Assembly: GCF_040081985.1 (NCBI RefSeq)
Contig: NZ_JBEBMH010000007.1
Span: forward strand, 124,001 to 188,000
From: Kumtagia yinganensis
Lineage (GTDB): Bacteria; Pseudomonadota; Alphaproteobacteria; Rhizobiales; Rhizobiaceae
Length of the DNA: 64,000 nt
Direction of reading: 5' to 3'
The notes under the pieces were generated by a model, which searched no databases, was not told where the DNA came from, and saw nothing but the letters and a program-made list of their open reading frames with translations. The translations under genes and the position numbers were made by a program. This document shows, in pieces, positions 41,903-50,543 of this stretch; positions within the stretch are counted from its first letter, which is position 1; every line of letters starts with the position of its first letter.

Positions 41903-42685
41903 ATGACCGAATTCATCACCACCCGCCGCGAGGGCGCGATCCTCGAAGTTACGCTGGATCGGCCGAAGGCCAACGCCATCGACCTGAAAACCTCTCGGCT
42001 GCTCGGCGAGACGTTCCGTGCCCTGCGCGACGATCCCGAGCTTCGGGTGGGAATCGTGAAGACGGTCGGCGACAAGTTCTTCTCGGCCGGCTGGGACCTG
42101 AAGGCGGCGGCGGGCGGCGACGCGGTCGACGGCGACTACGGCGTCGGCGGCTTCGGCGGGCTGCAGGAACTGCGCGACATGAACAAGCCGGTGATCGCCT
42201 GCGTCAACGGCATGGCGGTCGGCGGCGGTTTTGAACTGGCGCTGTCCTGCGACCTGATTTACGCCGCCGATCATGCGAGTTTTGCCCTGCCCGAAATCCG
42301 CGCCGGCACGCTCGCCGATGCGGCGACGGTGAAGCTGCCGAAGCGCATCCCCTACCATGTCGCCATGGACCTGCTGCTCACCGGCCGCTGGATGGATGTA
42401 CAGGAGGCGCATCGCTGGGGGCTGGTCAACGAGGTGCTGCCCAAGGACAAGCTTGAGGACCGCGTGTGGGAGATCGCGCGGCTGCTCGCTTCCGGGCCGC
42501 CGCTGGTGTTCGCTTCGATCAAGGAAGTGGCGCGCGAGGCGGAGGCCATGACTTTCCAAGACGCGATGAACTGGATCACCAAGCGCAAATTCCGCACCGT
42601 CGACGAACTCTACGCTTCGGAAGATGGGCAGGAAGGCTTTCGCGCCTTTGCTGAAAAACGCGATCCGGTGTGGAAGGGGCGTTGA
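41903..42685 (+). CDS. caiD: Crotonobetainyl-CoA hydratase (carnitinyl-CoA dehydratase)
   Basis: A 260-residue enoyl-CoA hydratase/isomerase-family enzyme. GDKFFSAGWDLKAAAGG supplies the first oxyanion-hole motif, GMAVGGGFELALSCDLIYAAD the second, and FALPEIRAGTLADAATVKLPKRIP with TGRWMDVQEAHRWGLVNEV matches CaiD closely. It interconverts crotonobetainyl-CoA and carnitinyl-CoA. The ATG at 41903 follows GGAG. It is the last gene of the carnitine/gamma-butyrobetaine unit; the upstream R5 repeat forms its leader. The open frame upstream into the repeat is not part of the protein. Confidence 0.93.
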   Translation: MTEFITTRREGAILEVTLDRPKANAIDLKTSRLLGETFRALRDDPELRVGIVKTVGDKFFSAGWDLKAAAGGDAVDGDYGVGGFGGLQELRDMNKPVIACVNGMAVGGGFELALSCDLIYAADHASFALPEIRAGTLADAATVKLPKRIPYHVAMDLLLTGRWMDVQEAHRWGLVNEVLPKDKLEDRVWEIARLLASGPPLVFASIKEVAREAEAMTFQDAMNWITKRKFRTVDELYASEDGQEGFRAFAEKRDPVWKGR

Positions 42686-42737
42686 AAGCGCGGCTGTTCT
42701 ATCGTTGAAGACGTCCTGAATTCATTTCGGAACGCCC

Positions 42738-43577
42738 ATGCCCCTGTCCTCAAAACTTCTGCTGATCATCCTGGACGGCCTGCCCTGGCGAAACTGGAAG
42801 CCGTTCATGGGTAATCTTGAAGGCTGGGTGCAGTCCGGCGAGGCGCGCAAATGGCGGATGCGCTCGGTGCTGCCGTCGACTTCGGCGTGCTGCTACGCCT
42901 CGATCCACACAGGCGTTTCGCCGCAGGTGCATGGCGTGACCTCCAACGAGTTCCGGATGAGGGTGAGCCAGCCCGACATTTTCTCCGAGGTGACGAGGGC
43001 CGGCGGCAAGACTGGCGCGGTGACGCATTCCTACTGGTCGGAATTCTTCAACCGCTATCCGTTCGATCCTGTGCGCGATATCGAATATGACGAGCCCAAA
43101 GGGCCGATCACGCATGGCCGGTTCCACACCATGACCGGCTACAACCACACCAACCAGATGACGCCAAGCGACGTCGACCTGTTCGCCACGCTGACGCGGC
43201 TGGCCGAGGTCAAGGGCATCGACTACGGCATCCTGCACACCTGCACGGTGGATTCCATGGGCCACCGCTATGGCCAGGACTGCGTGGAGATGGACAATGC
43301 GCTCTACTATCTCGACTCGGCGCTTGCCGGGTTCCTGCCACGCTGGCGCGACGCGGGCTACGAGGTGATCGTCACCGCCGACCATGGGCAGACGCATCGC
43401 GGCCACCATGGCGGCCATGACGAGGAGATGCAGGACGTGGCGCTCTATTATTTCGGCGGCGGCGAGGGGCTGGCGTCGGACGTGCTGCTGGATCAGCTGC
43501 AGCTTGCGCCGAGTGTGCTGACGCGGCTGGGTGTACCGGTGCCTGAAACGATGCGGGCTAAGCCGTTCCTGACTTGA
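42738..43577 (+). CDS. Alkaline-phosphatase-superfamily phosphodiesterase/nucleotide pyrophosphatase
   Basis: A 279-residue predicted soluble enzyme of the type I phosphodiesterase/nucleotide pyrophosphatase family. The first metal aspartate is in LLLIILDGLPW, the nucleophile threonine/serine is in LPSTSACCYASIHTGVSP, and VTADHGQTHRGHHGGHDEEM provides the later Asp-His metal ligands. There is no signal peptide, so it is probably cytoplasmic. It starts 52 bases after caiD and may be read with it, but a link to carnitine is not evident. Substrate unknown. Confidence 0.85.
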   Translation: MPLSSKLLLIILDGLPWRNWKPFMGNLEGWVQSGEARKWRMRSVLPSTSACCYASIHTGVSPQVHGVTSNEFRMRVSQPDIFSEVTRAGGKTGAVTHSYWSEFFNRYPFDPVRDIEYDEPKGPITHGRFHTMTGYNHTNQMTPSDVDLFATLTRLAEVKGIDYGILHTCTVDSMGHRYGQDCVEMDNALYYLDSALAGFLPRWRDAGYEVIVTADHGQTHRGHHGGHDEEMQDVALYYFGGGEGLASDVLLDQLQLAPSVLTRLGVPVPETMRAKPFLT

Positions 43578-43613
43578 GCCGAGGCTAGGTCGGCCTCAAC
43601 TGGTTGCCCGGCT

Positions 43614-44558
43614 TCAATCCGCCAGGGCCGCGCGGCGCTCCTGCCAGGTGGCCGGTGTCTGGGGCTTGACGAACAAGGCAACGACCTCCGGCAATTCGGT
43701 GCGGACCGTCGTCTCGAGCCGGATCACGCAAGCTTCGATGTCGGGAGCGCTGGCATGGTCCTCGAATTCGAGGCTGAGGGCGGCGACGATCTGGTTGGGG
43801 CCGAGATGCACGGTGATGACACCGTTGGCGCCGCGTATAGCCGGGTCGGCCTGCGCAATCCCGAGGATGGCCTCCTGCATTTCCGGCAGGGCGGCCTCGC
43901 CCATCAGCAGGCCCTTGCTCTCGCGCGCCAGGAAGATGGCCGTTAGACCCAGAATGACGGCGATGCCGATCGAAGCGACGCCGTCGAGTTCGGGCATTTC
44001 GAAGATCTGCGAGGCGACGATGCCCGCGAATGCAATGCCGAGGCCAAGAAGGGCTGCGCTGTCCTCGAAAAGCACGGTGAAGACGCTGGGATCCTTGCTC
44101 AGCCGGACCGCCTCGATGTAACCGAGCCGGCCCTTCGTGATGCGGAATTCCTTCAGCGCGACGAACCAGGAAAAACCTTCGAACAGCATCGACAAGCCGA
44201 GCACGATGTAGGTGACGCTGACATTGCGGATCGGTTCCGGTTCGAGGATGTGGATGACGCCTTCGTAGAATGAGACGCCGGCACCGAGCGCGAAGACCAG
44301 CAGCGCGACGATGAAACTCCAGAAATAGAGTTCGCGGCCATGTCCGAACGGATGGGTGCGATCGGCCGGGCGCGCGGCGCGATGCATGCCGAACAGCAGC
44401 AGGCCGCCATTGCCGGTGTCGACCAGCGAATGCACGCCTTCCGACAGCATGGCAGAACTGCCGGTGAAGAAGGCGGCGACGAATTTGGTGGCGGCGATCA
44501 GGAAATTGCCCGCGAGCGCGGCGTAGATGACGGTCTTCGATCCCGAATGCGCGGCCAT
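43614..44558 (-). CDS. Cation diffusion facilitator family transporter
   Basis: A 314-residue inner-membrane metal/proton antiporter with six helices. The first metal motif is in SSAMLSEGVHSLVDTGNGGLLL and the second in FEDSAALLGLGIAFAGIVAS; the cytoplasmic C-terminal domain (about 215-300, VITVHLGPNQIVAALSLEFED) is a ferredoxin-like metal sensor. HPFGHGRELYFWSFIVAL is the usual TM3 block. The family exports zinc, cobalt, iron or manganese; the metal is not clear. Convergent with the phosphodiesterase gene. Confidence 0.92.
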   Translation of the reverse strand: MAAHSGSKTVIYAALAGNFLIAATKFVAAFFTGSSAMLSEGVHSLVDTGNGGLLLFGMHRAARPADRTHPFGHGRELYFWSFIVALLVFALGAGVSFYEGVIHILEPEPIRNVSVTYIVLGLSMLFEGFSWFVALKEFRITKGRLGYIEAVRLSKDPSVFTVLFEDSAALLGLGIAFAGIVASQIFEMPELDGVASIGIAVILGLTAIFLARESKGLLMGEAALPEMQEAILGIAQADPAIRGANGVITVHLGPNQIVAALSLEFEDHASAPDIEACVIRLETTVRTELPEVVALFVKPQTPATWQERRAALAD

Positions 44559-44667
44559 GTCGGCGCCCTCGTTGCCTGTTTGCCATCAGTGAATAAAGCA
44601 AACGGCAAGTCGTTGCATCGAAAGGCCTGCGCGGCTGAACCGGAGGTACTCCGGCGAGGCGAAAAGA

Positions 44668-45261
<594 letters not shown>

Positions 45262-45292
45262 GGCCTCACCCGGTGATGGTCAGTGGTGATGG

Positions 45293-45793
45293 TCAGGCTG
45301 GCAGCCGGACTTCGTAGGGTTCGTCGAAGAAGAACTCTTCCAGATTATTGCCGTCTCCACCGCGATCGACAATGGCAAAATCCTGCGGCTCGCCGATCGG
45401 CGTCAGTACACCGTGCCAGGAATTGCGAGGATAGTTAATACCTTGGCCGGGTGCGGCGAGGAAGGCATGCGGCGTGCCGGGTTTTCCCCCCTCGTCATGG
45501 CAGACGACGACCAGGAACGGCCGCGCGCCAAGCGGGATGAAGGCCTGGCTGCCGAAGGGATGGCGCTCGACCATGGTCAGCGTCAGCGGGAATTCATAGG
45601 GCGTGCCGCGCACGGTCGAGATCAGCACGCAGGCGTTCGGGCCTGTGGCATCCGCCGTTGCCAGTGCATGAAAACGCTCGGCCCTGCCGCCATTGATCGG
45701 GAAATGGTTGTCGGTCGTGCCGGTTTCGATGACCTCGCCGAAGGCGGTGAAGTTTTCGCGCGTGAGCGGTTTCGCGGTGATGATGCGGGTCAT
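45293..45793 (-). CDS. allA: Ureidoglycolate lyase
   Basis: A 166-residue cupin-fold enzyme splitting ureidoglycolate into glyoxylate and urea, the last step of allantoin breakdown. Diagnostic blocks are FTAFGEVIETG, FPINGGRAERFH, VERHPFGSQAFIPL, and PRNSWHGVLTPIGEPQDFAIVDR. Length is typical. It belongs to a minus-strand series (puuE-uraD, ureidoglycine aminohydrolase, allA, deaminase), although a 158-bp R2 repeat separates it from the aminohydrolase. The urea produced fits with the urea importer elsewhere in the window. Confidence 0.95.
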   Translation of the reverse strand: MTRIITAKPLTRENFTAFGEVIETGTTDNHFPINGGRAERFHALATADATGPNACVLISTVRGTPYEFPLTLTMVERHPFGSQAFIPLGARPFLVVVCHDEGGKPGTPHAFLAAPGQGINYPRNSWHGVLTPIGEPQDFAIVDRGGDGNNLEEFFFDEPYEVRLPA

Positions 45794-45830
45794 GCGGCGA
45801 CCCCTTGCGAGTAAAGTCGGCGCTCGTTCG

Positions 45831-45988
45831 CACCCCCCTCTGGCCTGCCGGCCATCTCCCCCTCAAGGGGGGAGATTGGCTGGCCGCTTTGGTTTCGCCA
45901 ACCGTCTACGTTAGAGATGGGGCGGTGGCAACGAAGCTGCCAATCTCCCCCCTTGAGGGGGAGATGGCCGGCAGGACAGAGGGGGGTG
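45831..45988. repeat. R2 palindromic repeat, copy B
   Basis: A 158-bp inverted repeat with arms CACCCCCCTCTGGCCTGCCG, then GCCATCTCCCCCTCAAGGGG, then GGAGATTGGC, and the complement. It fills most of the gap between allA and the ureidoglycine aminohydrolase gene, that is, within a probable operon. The arm carries paired substitutions against the other two copies (GGCC in place of GTCC near the inner stem), matched on the opposite arm. Confidence 0.93.
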
Positions 45989-46004
45989 GGAAGGAACGCC
46001 AGCA

Positions 46005-46844
<840 letters not shown>

Positions 46845-46854
46845 GGTTTATCCC

Positions 46855-48297
46855 TCAGACAGGCAGAAGGTCGTTCAGGCGCAGGCGGGCGATGCGCTCG
46901 ACCTGCTTGCAGGCAGTCGCGAATTCGGTCGCGCGGTCGCTGGCGATGCGTGTCTCGAAAGCCTGCAGAATGCCGGCCTTGGTGTTGTCGCGCACCGCGA
47001 TGATGAAGGGAAAACCGAACTTTTCGACATAGGCGGTGTTCCGTTCGGTGAATTTCTGCCGCTCGGCGTCGGTCAGCGCGTCGAGGCCGGCGCTGGCCTG
47101 CTCCGAGGTCGATTCCGCTGTCAGGCGCTTTGCCTGCGCCAGCTTGCCGGCGAGATCGGGATGGGCGTTCAGCACGCCGAGGCGCTCGTCCTCGCTGGCC
47201 GAGCGGAAGGCGCGGCAGAGCGCATTGTGCAGGCCGCCGGCGCTGTCATGCGCCGGGCCGAGTTCGAACTCGAAGGCGCGTTCGGCGATCCAGGGGGAGT
47301 GCTCGAAGATGCCGCCGAATTTTTGCACGAATTCGTCACGGGCCATGCGCGAGGGCCGGAGCGCCGGTGCCTGGTAGGGATGCGTCTCGCGCCAGTGGCG
47401 GGCAATGTCGATGCGGCGCGGCAGCCAGACGCGCTCATGCGATTGCACGTAGTCGATGAAACGCTTGAGGGCCAGCGCGCGGCCGGGGCGGCCTACCAGC
47501 CTGCAATGCAGGCCGATGTTCATCATGCCGGGGCGGCCGGCCTGACCCTCTGCGTAGAGCGTGTCGAAGGCGTCCTTGAGATAGGCGAAGAACTGATCGC
47601 CATTGGTATAGCCGGCCGAAATGGCGAAGCGCATGTCGTTGGCGTCGAGCGTGTAGGGGATGATCAGTTGCGGCGGGATCGGGTTGCCGTGGCCGTCATG
47701 GTCCAGCCAATAGGGCAGGTCGTCGTCATAGGTGTCGGAGATGTAGGCGAAGCCGCCTTCTTCCGCCGCCAGCCTTACCGTGTTGATCGAGGTGCGGCCG
47801 GTGTACCAGCCGGTCGGACGCTCGCCCGTGACTTCCGCGTGCAGCCGGATAGCCTCGGCCATATCAGCCCGCTCGTCGTCGGCTGAGGTGTCGCGATAGT
47901 CGATCCATTTCAGGCCGTGAGAGGCGATTTCCCAGCCGGCCTCCTGCACGGCGGCGACCTGATCGGGCGAGCGGGCGAGCGCGGAAGCGACGCCGTAGCA
48001 GGTGACCGGTACGTTCGCCTGCGTGAACATGCGGTGCAGCCGCCAGAAGCCGGCGCGGGCGCCATATTCGTAGATCGATTCCATGTTCCAGTGGCGCAGG
48101 CCGGGCCACGGCTGAGCGCCGGTGATCTCGGACAGGAAAGCCTCCGAGGCGGCGTCGCCATGCAGCACGCTGTTCTCGCCGCCTTCCTCGTAGTTCACCA
48201 CGAACTGGACGGCGACATGGGCGCCGCCCGGCCATTTCGGATCGGGTGGGTTCGCGCCGTAGCCGCGCATATCCCTGACATAGCGTTTCGGGTTCAT
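46855..48297 (-). CDS. puuE: Bifunctional allantoinase (PuuE) and OHCU decarboxylase (UraD) fusion
   Basis: A 480-residue fusion. Residues 1-305 are the cofactor-independent allantoinase PuuE of the polysaccharide-deacetylase fold (RDMRGYGANPPDPKWPGG, NYEEGGENSVLHGD, GWEIASHGLKWIDY, GWYTGRTS). Residues 315-480 are OHCU decarboxylase, with catalytic His379 in NAHPDLAGK, Glu399 in STSEQASAGLD, and FGFPFIIAVRD. UraD makes S-allantoin and PuuE opens its ring, so the fusion joins consecutive steps. Such fusions occur in alpha-proteobacteria. It is the first gene of the minus-strand unit and is divergent from uraH, which supplies its substrate. Confidence 0.95.
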   Translation of the reverse strand: MNPKRYVRDMRGYGANPPDPKWPGGAHVAVQFVVNYEEGGENSVLHGDAASEAFLSEITGAQPWPGLRHWNMESIYEYGARAGFWRLHRMFTQANVPVTCYGVASALARSPDQVAAVQEAGWEIASHGLKWIDYRDTSADDERADMAEAIRLHAEVTGERPTGWYTGRTSINTVRLAAEEGGFAYISDTYDDDLPYWLDHDGHGNPIPPQLIIPYTLDANDMRFAISAGYTNGDQFFAYLKDAFDTLYAEGQAGRPGMMNIGLHCRLVGRPGRALALKRFIDYVQSHERVWLPRRIDIARHWRETHPYQAPALRPSRMARDEFVQKFGGIFEHSPWIAERAFEFELGPAHDSAGGLHNALCRAFRSASEDERLGVLNAHPDLAGKLAQAKRLTAESTSEQASAGLDALTDAERQKFTERNTAYVEKFGFPFIIAVRDNTKAGILQAFETRIASDRATEFATACKQVERIARLRLNDLLPV

Positions 48298-48470
48298 TGC
48301 CCCAGGCGTTTCCTCTTTTGACCGAAGGATATCGAAGGCGGCGCGCGTGCCATCCCCCCAAAAAATTTGAAAGTCTTTTTGTGGCGCTCCGCTTCACCGG
48401 GACTTATGCATGGCCTTTAATTGCCGCACAATTCATGATCGCACGGGAACGTACCCTGGAGGGAGGCCGA

Positions 48471-48836
48471 ATGGCGAAGGCGGAAGGCGGGCGGCTGACG
48501 ACCCATGTGCTGGACACCGCATCCGGCAAGCCGGCGGCCGGCCTGAAAATCGCGCTCTACCGCGTTTCGGGCAATTCGCATCGGCTGCTGAAGACGGTCG
48601 AGACCAACGCCGACGGCCGCTGCGACGCGCCCCTGCTCGAAGGTGCGGACTTCAAGACCGGGCAATACGAGCTGATCTTCTTCGCTGGCGACTATCTGCG
48701 CGCCGCCGGCACGGCATTGCCCAATCCGGCATTCCTTGACCAGGTGCCGATCCGTTTCGGCATGGCCGAGCAGACTCATTACCACGTGCCGCTGTTGATT
48801 TCGCCCTACGGCTATTCCACCTATAGGGGAAGCTGA
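48471..48836 (+). CDS. uraH: 5-hydroxyisourate hydrolase
   Basis: A 121-residue transthyretin-like enzyme hydrolysing 5-hydroxyisourate to OHCU. The first active-site motif is THVLDTASGKPAAGL (His near residue 10) and the C-terminus is SPYGYSTYRGS, the signature that separates these hydrolases from true transthyretins. The ATG at 48471 has GGAGGGAGG upstream. Divergent from puuE-uraD; the xdhA start lies two bases after the stop, so it is coupled to the xanthine dehydrogenase genes. Confidence 0.95.
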   Translation: MAKAEGGRLTTHVLDTASGKPAAGLKIALYRVSGNSHRLLKTVETNADGRCDAPLLEGADFKTGQYELIFFAGDYLRAAGTALPNPAFLDQVPIRFGMAEQTHYHVPLLISPYGYSTYRGS

Positions 48837-48838
48837 CC

Positions 48839-50314
48839 GTGGCCAAGGTGAAACCCAGGACCGAAATCCGCTTCATCCTGAACGGCAAGGACGTTTCGCT
48901 GAGCGATGTCGCGCCGGACGCGACGCTGCTTGACTGGCTGCGGCTGGAGCGGCGGCTCTACGGCAGCAAGGAAGGCTGCGGCGAAGGCGATTGCGGCGCC
49001 TGCACCGTGCTGGTCGGTCGGCTTTCCGGCGGAAAACTCGTCTATGAAAGCGTCAACGCCTGCATCCGTTTCGTCGGCTCGCTGGACGCCACGCATGTGG
49101 TCACCATCGAGCACCTGAAGGGCAACGACGGGAATCTGCATCCCGTGCAGCAGGCGATGGTGGATTTCCACGGTTCGCAATGCGGTTTCTGCACGCCGGG
49201 TTTCGTAATGTCGCTCTACGGGTTGTGGATGAAGTCCGCGAAACCGTCCGACGCCGAGATCGAAAAGGCGCTGCAGGGCAATCTCTGCCGCTGCACCGGC
49301 TACGAGGCGATCATGCGCGCGGCGCGCGCTATCTCTACCTATGGAAAGGTGGCGAAGGACCCGCTGATGGCCGAGCGAAAGGCTATTATCGCGCGGCTCA
49401 CGGCGCTGAAGGACGGGAGCCGAGTCGAGATCGGCGAGGGCAGGAAACGGCTGGTCGTTCCGGCCTCGCTGGACGATTTCGCAAAACTCTACAAGGACGA
49501 GCCGAAGGCGACCGTGGTCGCGGGCTCGACCGATGTCGGGCTGTGGGTGACCAAGCAGATGCGCGACATCGCGCCGGCTGTGTTCATCGCCGGGCTGGAC
49601 GAGTTGAAGATGATTTCCGAGGCCGACGGCGCGATCAGCATAGGCGCCGGCGTCAGCTATACTGAGGCGTTCGCCCTGCTGGCGAAGCGCATCCCGGCGC
49701 TTGGCGCGCTGGTCAACCGCATCGGCGGCGAACAGGTGCGCAACATGGGGACCATCGGCGGTAACATCGCCAACGGCTCGCCGATCGGCGACACGCCGCC
49801 GCCGCTGATTGCGCTGGGCGCGCGGCTCACGCTCAGGCGCGGGTCGAAGTCGCGGACGATCCCGCTTGAGGATTTTTTCATCGCCTATGGCAAGCAGGAC
49901 CGGCAGCCGGGCGAATTCGTCGACCGCGTTACCGTTCCCTTGCCGGTGCGCGGCGAGAAATTCGCCGTCTATAAGATATCCAAGCGGCGCGACGAGGACA
50001 TCACCTCGACATTGGGGGCTTTCCGGATTGCGGTCGCGCGTGACGGCTCGGTTGCAGCGATCCGCATCGCCTTCGGTGGCATGGCGGCAACGCCGAAGCG
50101 GGCCTTCGCGGTGGAGGCGGCGCTGATCGGCAAGCCGTGGACGGAAGAGACGGTCGAGGCGGCGATTGCGGCCTTCGAAACGGATTTTACGCCGCTGACC
50201 GACATGCGCGCCACGGCCGCCTACCGGATGCTGGCGGCGAAGAACCTGCTGAGGCGGTTTTTGATCGAGACCAGCGGGACAAAGGCGCCGGTGCAGGTCG
50301 GGCGGGCGGCGTGA
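48839..50314 (+). CDS. xdhA: Xanthine dehydrogenase small subunit (Fe-S and FAD)
   Basis: A 491-residue subunit. The N-terminal plant-type 2Fe-2S domain has GSKEGCGEGDCGACTV, followed by the second cluster domain with GSQCGFCTPGFVMSLYGLW and GNLCRCTGYEAI. The FAD domain from about residue 190 contains VVAGSTDVGLWVTKQM and NMGTIGGNIANGSPIGDTPP. The start is GTG, two bases after the uraH stop. It works with XdhB, oxidising hypoxanthine and xanthine to urate with NAD. A 158-bp R2 repeat separates it from xdhB. Confidence 0.96.
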   Translation: MAKVKPRTEIRFILNGKDVSLSDVAPDATLLDWLRLERRLYGSKEGCGEGDCGACTVLVGRLSGGKLVYESVNACIRFVGSLDATHVVTIEHLKGNDGNLHPVQQAMVDFHGSQCGFCTPGFVMSLYGLWMKSAKPSDAEIEKALQGNLCRCTGYEAIMRAARAISTYGKVAKDPLMAERKAIIARLTALKDGSRVEIGEGRKRLVVPASLDDFAKLYKDEPKATVVAGSTDVGLWVTKQMRDIAPAVFIAGLDELKMISEADGAISIGAGVSYTEAFALLAKRIPALGALVNRIGGEQVRNMGTIGGNIANGSPIGDTPPPLIALGARLTLRRGSKSRTIPLEDFFIAYGKQDRQPGEFVDRVTVPLPVRGEKFAVYKISKRRDEDITSTLGAFRIAVARDGSVAAIRIAFGGMAATPKRAFAVEAALIGKPWTEETVEAAIAAFETDFTPLTDMRATAAYRMLAAKNLLRRFLIETSGTKAPVQVGRAA

Positions 50315-50354
50315 TGAAGATTGTTCCGGACATGCGGCAGTTAGCGCTTCCTCG

Positions 50355-50512
50355 CACCCCCCTCTGTCCTGCCGGACATCTCCCCCTCAAGGGGGGAGAT
50401 TGGCTGACCGCTTTGGGCTCGCTAACCGCCAGCGTTGCAGGAGTAGCGGTGCTGTCGCAACTGCCAATCTCCCCCCTTGAGGGGGAGATGTCCGGCAGGA
50501 CAGAGGGGGGTG
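50355..50512. repeat. R2 palindromic repeat, copy C
   Basis: A 158-bp inverted repeat with arms CACCCCCCTCTGTCCTGCCG, then GACATCTCCCCCTCAAGGGG, and complement. It lies between xdhA and xdhB, inside the operon, ending 32 bases before the xdhB start. Confidence 0.93.
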
Positions 50513-50543
50513 CGAAGGAACGCAAGCCTAGGAGGATGCATCC

